Source: Actinomycetota bacterium (GTDB lineage Bacteria; Actinomycetota; Acidimicrobiia; Acidimicrobiales; Ilumatobacteraceae). From it: a stretch of DNA of 5,571 bases. Location of the stretch: contig SXYT01000068.1 in NCBI GenBank assembly GCA_005788205.1, positions 1 to 5,571 on the forward strand, given 5' to 3'. The notes beneath the pieces were generated by a model. That model did not search any database and was not told the origin of the DNA. It saw only the letters and a list, made by a program, of their open reading frames with translations. The translations under genes and the position numbers were made by a program. Positions 4,563 through 5,571 of this stretch are shown in pieces. Numbering within the stretch: the first letter of the stretch is position 1; every line of letters begins with the position of its first letter.

Positions 4563-4934
4563 CAGCCAAGCCAGCCAGAGAGCGGGGAGCCGCGTCCTCG
4601 ATGTGGATGGTGCCGCCACCCACTGATCGTCACAGCAGGCCCGGGTCGACCGAAGAAGTTCTGCAGCCAGAGATGCCGCCAATGGGACTGGGTGTCCAGA
4701 CAACGCGCCGCGGAGCTGGCCCTGTCGGAAACTGAGCTCGTTGTCGCACGGGCGGAACTGGACAACCTGAAGGACCTGATCTTCGTGCTCCAGTGCGCTG
4801 TGAGTGACGTGAAGTCCGATCTGGCGTCCTCCAGACACACCCAGGCGTCACTGCGCGAACTCGCTGAATGGCTGTTGGAGGCGGCCGAACCGGTCACCAC
4901 GGCTTCCTTCGGTAATCCAGTTTTACGCTCATAA
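4554..4934 (+). CDS. Small zinc-ribbon protein with C-terminal coiled coil
   Basis: The 126-residue protein has a proline- and charge-rich start (1-16), then four cysteines arranged C17-X2-C20-X16-C37-X3-C41. They sit in CGWCRHPL and FCSQRCRQW, with a conserved-looking GPGRPKKF segment between them. This is a treble-clef or zinc-ribbon layout seen in many short actinobacterial proteins (CGxCGxPL...GRPRRYCSxxCRQ style), which usually have no assigned function. Residues 48-112 are helical with heptad-like leucines, alanines and acidic residues (ELALSETELVVARAELDNLKDLIF), so a dimerising coiled coil is likely. The basic GRPKK segment suggests nucleic-acid binding, as inference. The start rests on the leaderless pattern and on the frame's protein-like character beginning there. 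It is divergent from the threonine aldolase and followed after 81 nt by the lyase gene, which has its own promoter box. Confidence 0.85.
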   Translation: MTKQPSQPESGEPRPRCGWCRHPLIVTAGPGRPKKFCSQRCRQWDWVSRQRAAELALSETELVVARAELDNLKDLIFVLQCAVSDVKSDLASSRHTQASLRELAEWLLEAAEPVTTASFGNPVLRS

Positions 4935-4960
4935 TCTCCGTTATGTAAATTTCGTTTGAA

Positions 4961-5002
4961 GGGAGAACCTCTGCCCACGGGGCTTTGCCGAGGATGTCTC
5001 CC
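4961..5002 (+). terminator. Imperfect three-part stem-loop between the zinc-ribbon and lyase genes
   Basis: GGGAGA (4961-4966) pairs with TCTCCC (4997-5002), CCTC (4968-4971) with GAGG (4990-4993), and GCCC (4973-4976) with GGGC (4980-4983) around the loop ACG. Small bulges separate the stems. It begins 26 nt after the zinc-ribbon stop and ends one base before the -10 box of the lyase gene. There is no U-tract. It may end or stabilise the upstream transcript, or be an operator-like dyad for the lyase promoter. Confidence 0.35.
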
Positions 5003-5003
5003 C

Positions 5004-5009
5004 TAGGGT
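5004..5009 (+). promoter_or_regulatory. -10 box of the lyase/decarboxylase gene
   Basis: TAGGGT is followed by TCGCCC and then the ATG at 5016, again a 6-nt gap with no Shine-Dalgarno sequence. The -35 region is weak; TTGCCG at 4985-4990 is only 13 bp away. This is the fourth exact TANNNT-N6-ATG in the window. Confidence 0.55.
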
Positions 5010-5015
5010 TCGCCC

Positions 5016-5571
5016 ATGAGCTCGACCGATTCAGGACCGCACATCGGCCCGGGCCGCCCGGTGGATGACGTTCTGGCCGAGATGGAGTCCATGCGCACCC
5101 GCGACGTGAGGTGGCGCGACGGCCGTGCTTTCACACTGGCCTACAACGCCGGCCCCGAGGCCGTGGCGCTCGCCGAGGAGGCATACAGGCGTTTCTCCGG
5201 CGAGAACGCCCTGAACACAGACGCCTTCCCCTCGCTGAGACGCATGCAGAACGACGTGGTGTCCCGTGCGCTCTCCTGGGCAGGCACAGACGGCGATGCC
5301 GCGGGTTTCATGACGTCCGGCGGGACCGAGAGCCTGATCCTGGCTGTGAGGGCCGCCATCAAGCGCGCAGGGCGCGAGGGACGCACGCTGGACCGACCCA
5401 ATGTGATCCTGCCCACCACCGCGCACGCCGCACTGGAGAAAGCAGCCGACTACTTCGGCGTCGAGAACCGGCGTATCCCGGTGCGCGACGACTGGCGGGC
5501 CGACGTGCCCGCCATGCTCGAAGCGGTCGACGACCAGACCGTGCTCATCGTGGGCAGTGCTCCTCAGTACC
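5016..5571 (+). CDS. PLP-dependent lyase/decarboxylase of sphingosine-1-phosphate lyase type, N-terminal part
   Basis: The first 185 residues are present and the gene runs off the right edge. GENALNTDAFPSLRRMQNDV (62-81) resembles the phosphate-binding start of sphingosine-1-phosphate lyases (NALNPDxFPSL in characterised members). GFMTSGGTESLILAVRAA (97-114) is the PLP-phosphate loop of fold-type I group II decarboxylases. TTAHAALEKAADYFGV (134-149) holds H137, which would stack on the cofactor ring. LIVGSAPQY (177-185) leads toward the next conserved strand. The Schiff-base lysine lies beyond the window, so catalytic competence cannot be judged. Family members split sphingoid-base phosphates into a fatty aldehyde and phosphoethanolamine; related amino-acid decarboxylases are the main alternative. 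No membrane anchor is seen, unlike the eukaryotic enzyme. The ATG at 5016 is chosen for the TAGGGT box 6 nt upstream. Its own promoter separates it from the zinc-ribbon gene. Confidence 0.88.
   Translation, partial: MSSTDSGPHIGPGRPVDDVLAEMESMRTRDVRWRDGRAFTLAYNAGPEAVALAEEAYRRFSGENALNTDAFPSLRRMQNDVVSRALSWAGTDGDAAGFMTSGGTESLILAVRAAIKRAGREGRTLDRPNVILPTTAHAALEKAADYFGVENRRIPVRDDWRADVPAMLEAVDDQTVLIVGSAPQY

Noticed and set aside
4521..4838. N-terminal extension of the threonine aldolase frame
   Set aside because: The added 106 residues are the complement of the zinc-ribbon gene, bear no resemblance to aldolases, and would delete the promoter arrangement.
1..5571. CRISPR array, tRNA/rRNA, insertion sequence, toxin-antitoxin or defence genes
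   Set aside because: I looked for spaced direct repeats, cloverleaf-like arms, terminal inverted repeats with transposase motifs and small paired genes, and found none.

Overview
The window looks like chromosomal DNA of a high-GC actinobacterium. A WhiB-family [4Fe-4S] regulator, a family essentially confined to Actinobacteria and their phages, is the strongest pointer. TANNNT -10 boxes lying just upstream of start codons and a small actinobacterial-type zinc-ribbon protein agree. The overall style recalls Acidimicrobiia-like lineages, but that is an impression and not a placement. No mobile element, CRISPR array, tRNA or rRNA is visible, and no intergenic gap exceeds about 85 bases.

Layout: (1) minus strand, 1-140, the N-terminus of a crotonase-fold enoyl-CoA hydratase/isomerase, cut by the window edge; (2) minus strand, 195-1655, a 486-residue protein of unknown function with a basic linker and a Pro/Arg-rich tail carrying tandem heptapeptides; (3) plus strand, 1727-3053, a two-gene unit of a gamma-carbonic-anhydrase-like hexapeptide protein and an overlapping prmA-like methyltransferase; (4) minus strand, 3074-3379, a WhiB-like regulator converging on prmA; (5) minus strand, 3462-4520, a low-specificity L-threonine aldolase upstream of whiB; (6) plus strand, 4554-4934, a zinc-ribbon/coiled-coil protein divergent from the aldolase; (7) plus strand, 5016 to the edge, the N-terminal part of a PLP-dependent decarboxylase-fold enzyme of the sphingosine-1-phosphate lyase type.

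Most genes are separately promoted housekeeping or metabolic genes, and only the gamma-CA/prmA pair is clearly an operon. The most striking signals are regulatory. At four genes (crotonase, gamma-CA, zinc-ribbon, lyase) a TANNNT box ends exactly 6 nt before the ATG, and at a fifth (aldolase) 7 nt before a GTG, implying leaderless mRNAs. The whiB gene instead has a -35/-10 promoter, a leader and a Shine-Dalgarno site, and its promoter sits in a cluster of five TTGAC/GTCAA half-sites. A 16-bp perfect palindrome covers the start codon of the zinc-ribbon gene inside the 33-bp divergent promoter. A nested hairpin joins the two convergent stop codons of prmA and whiB.

I see no clear sign of a wholly new multi-gene system such as a defence island or biosynthetic cluster. 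The best novelty candidates are the unknown 486-residue protein, the zinc-ribbon/coiled-coil protein with its palindrome, and the whiB operator cluster.
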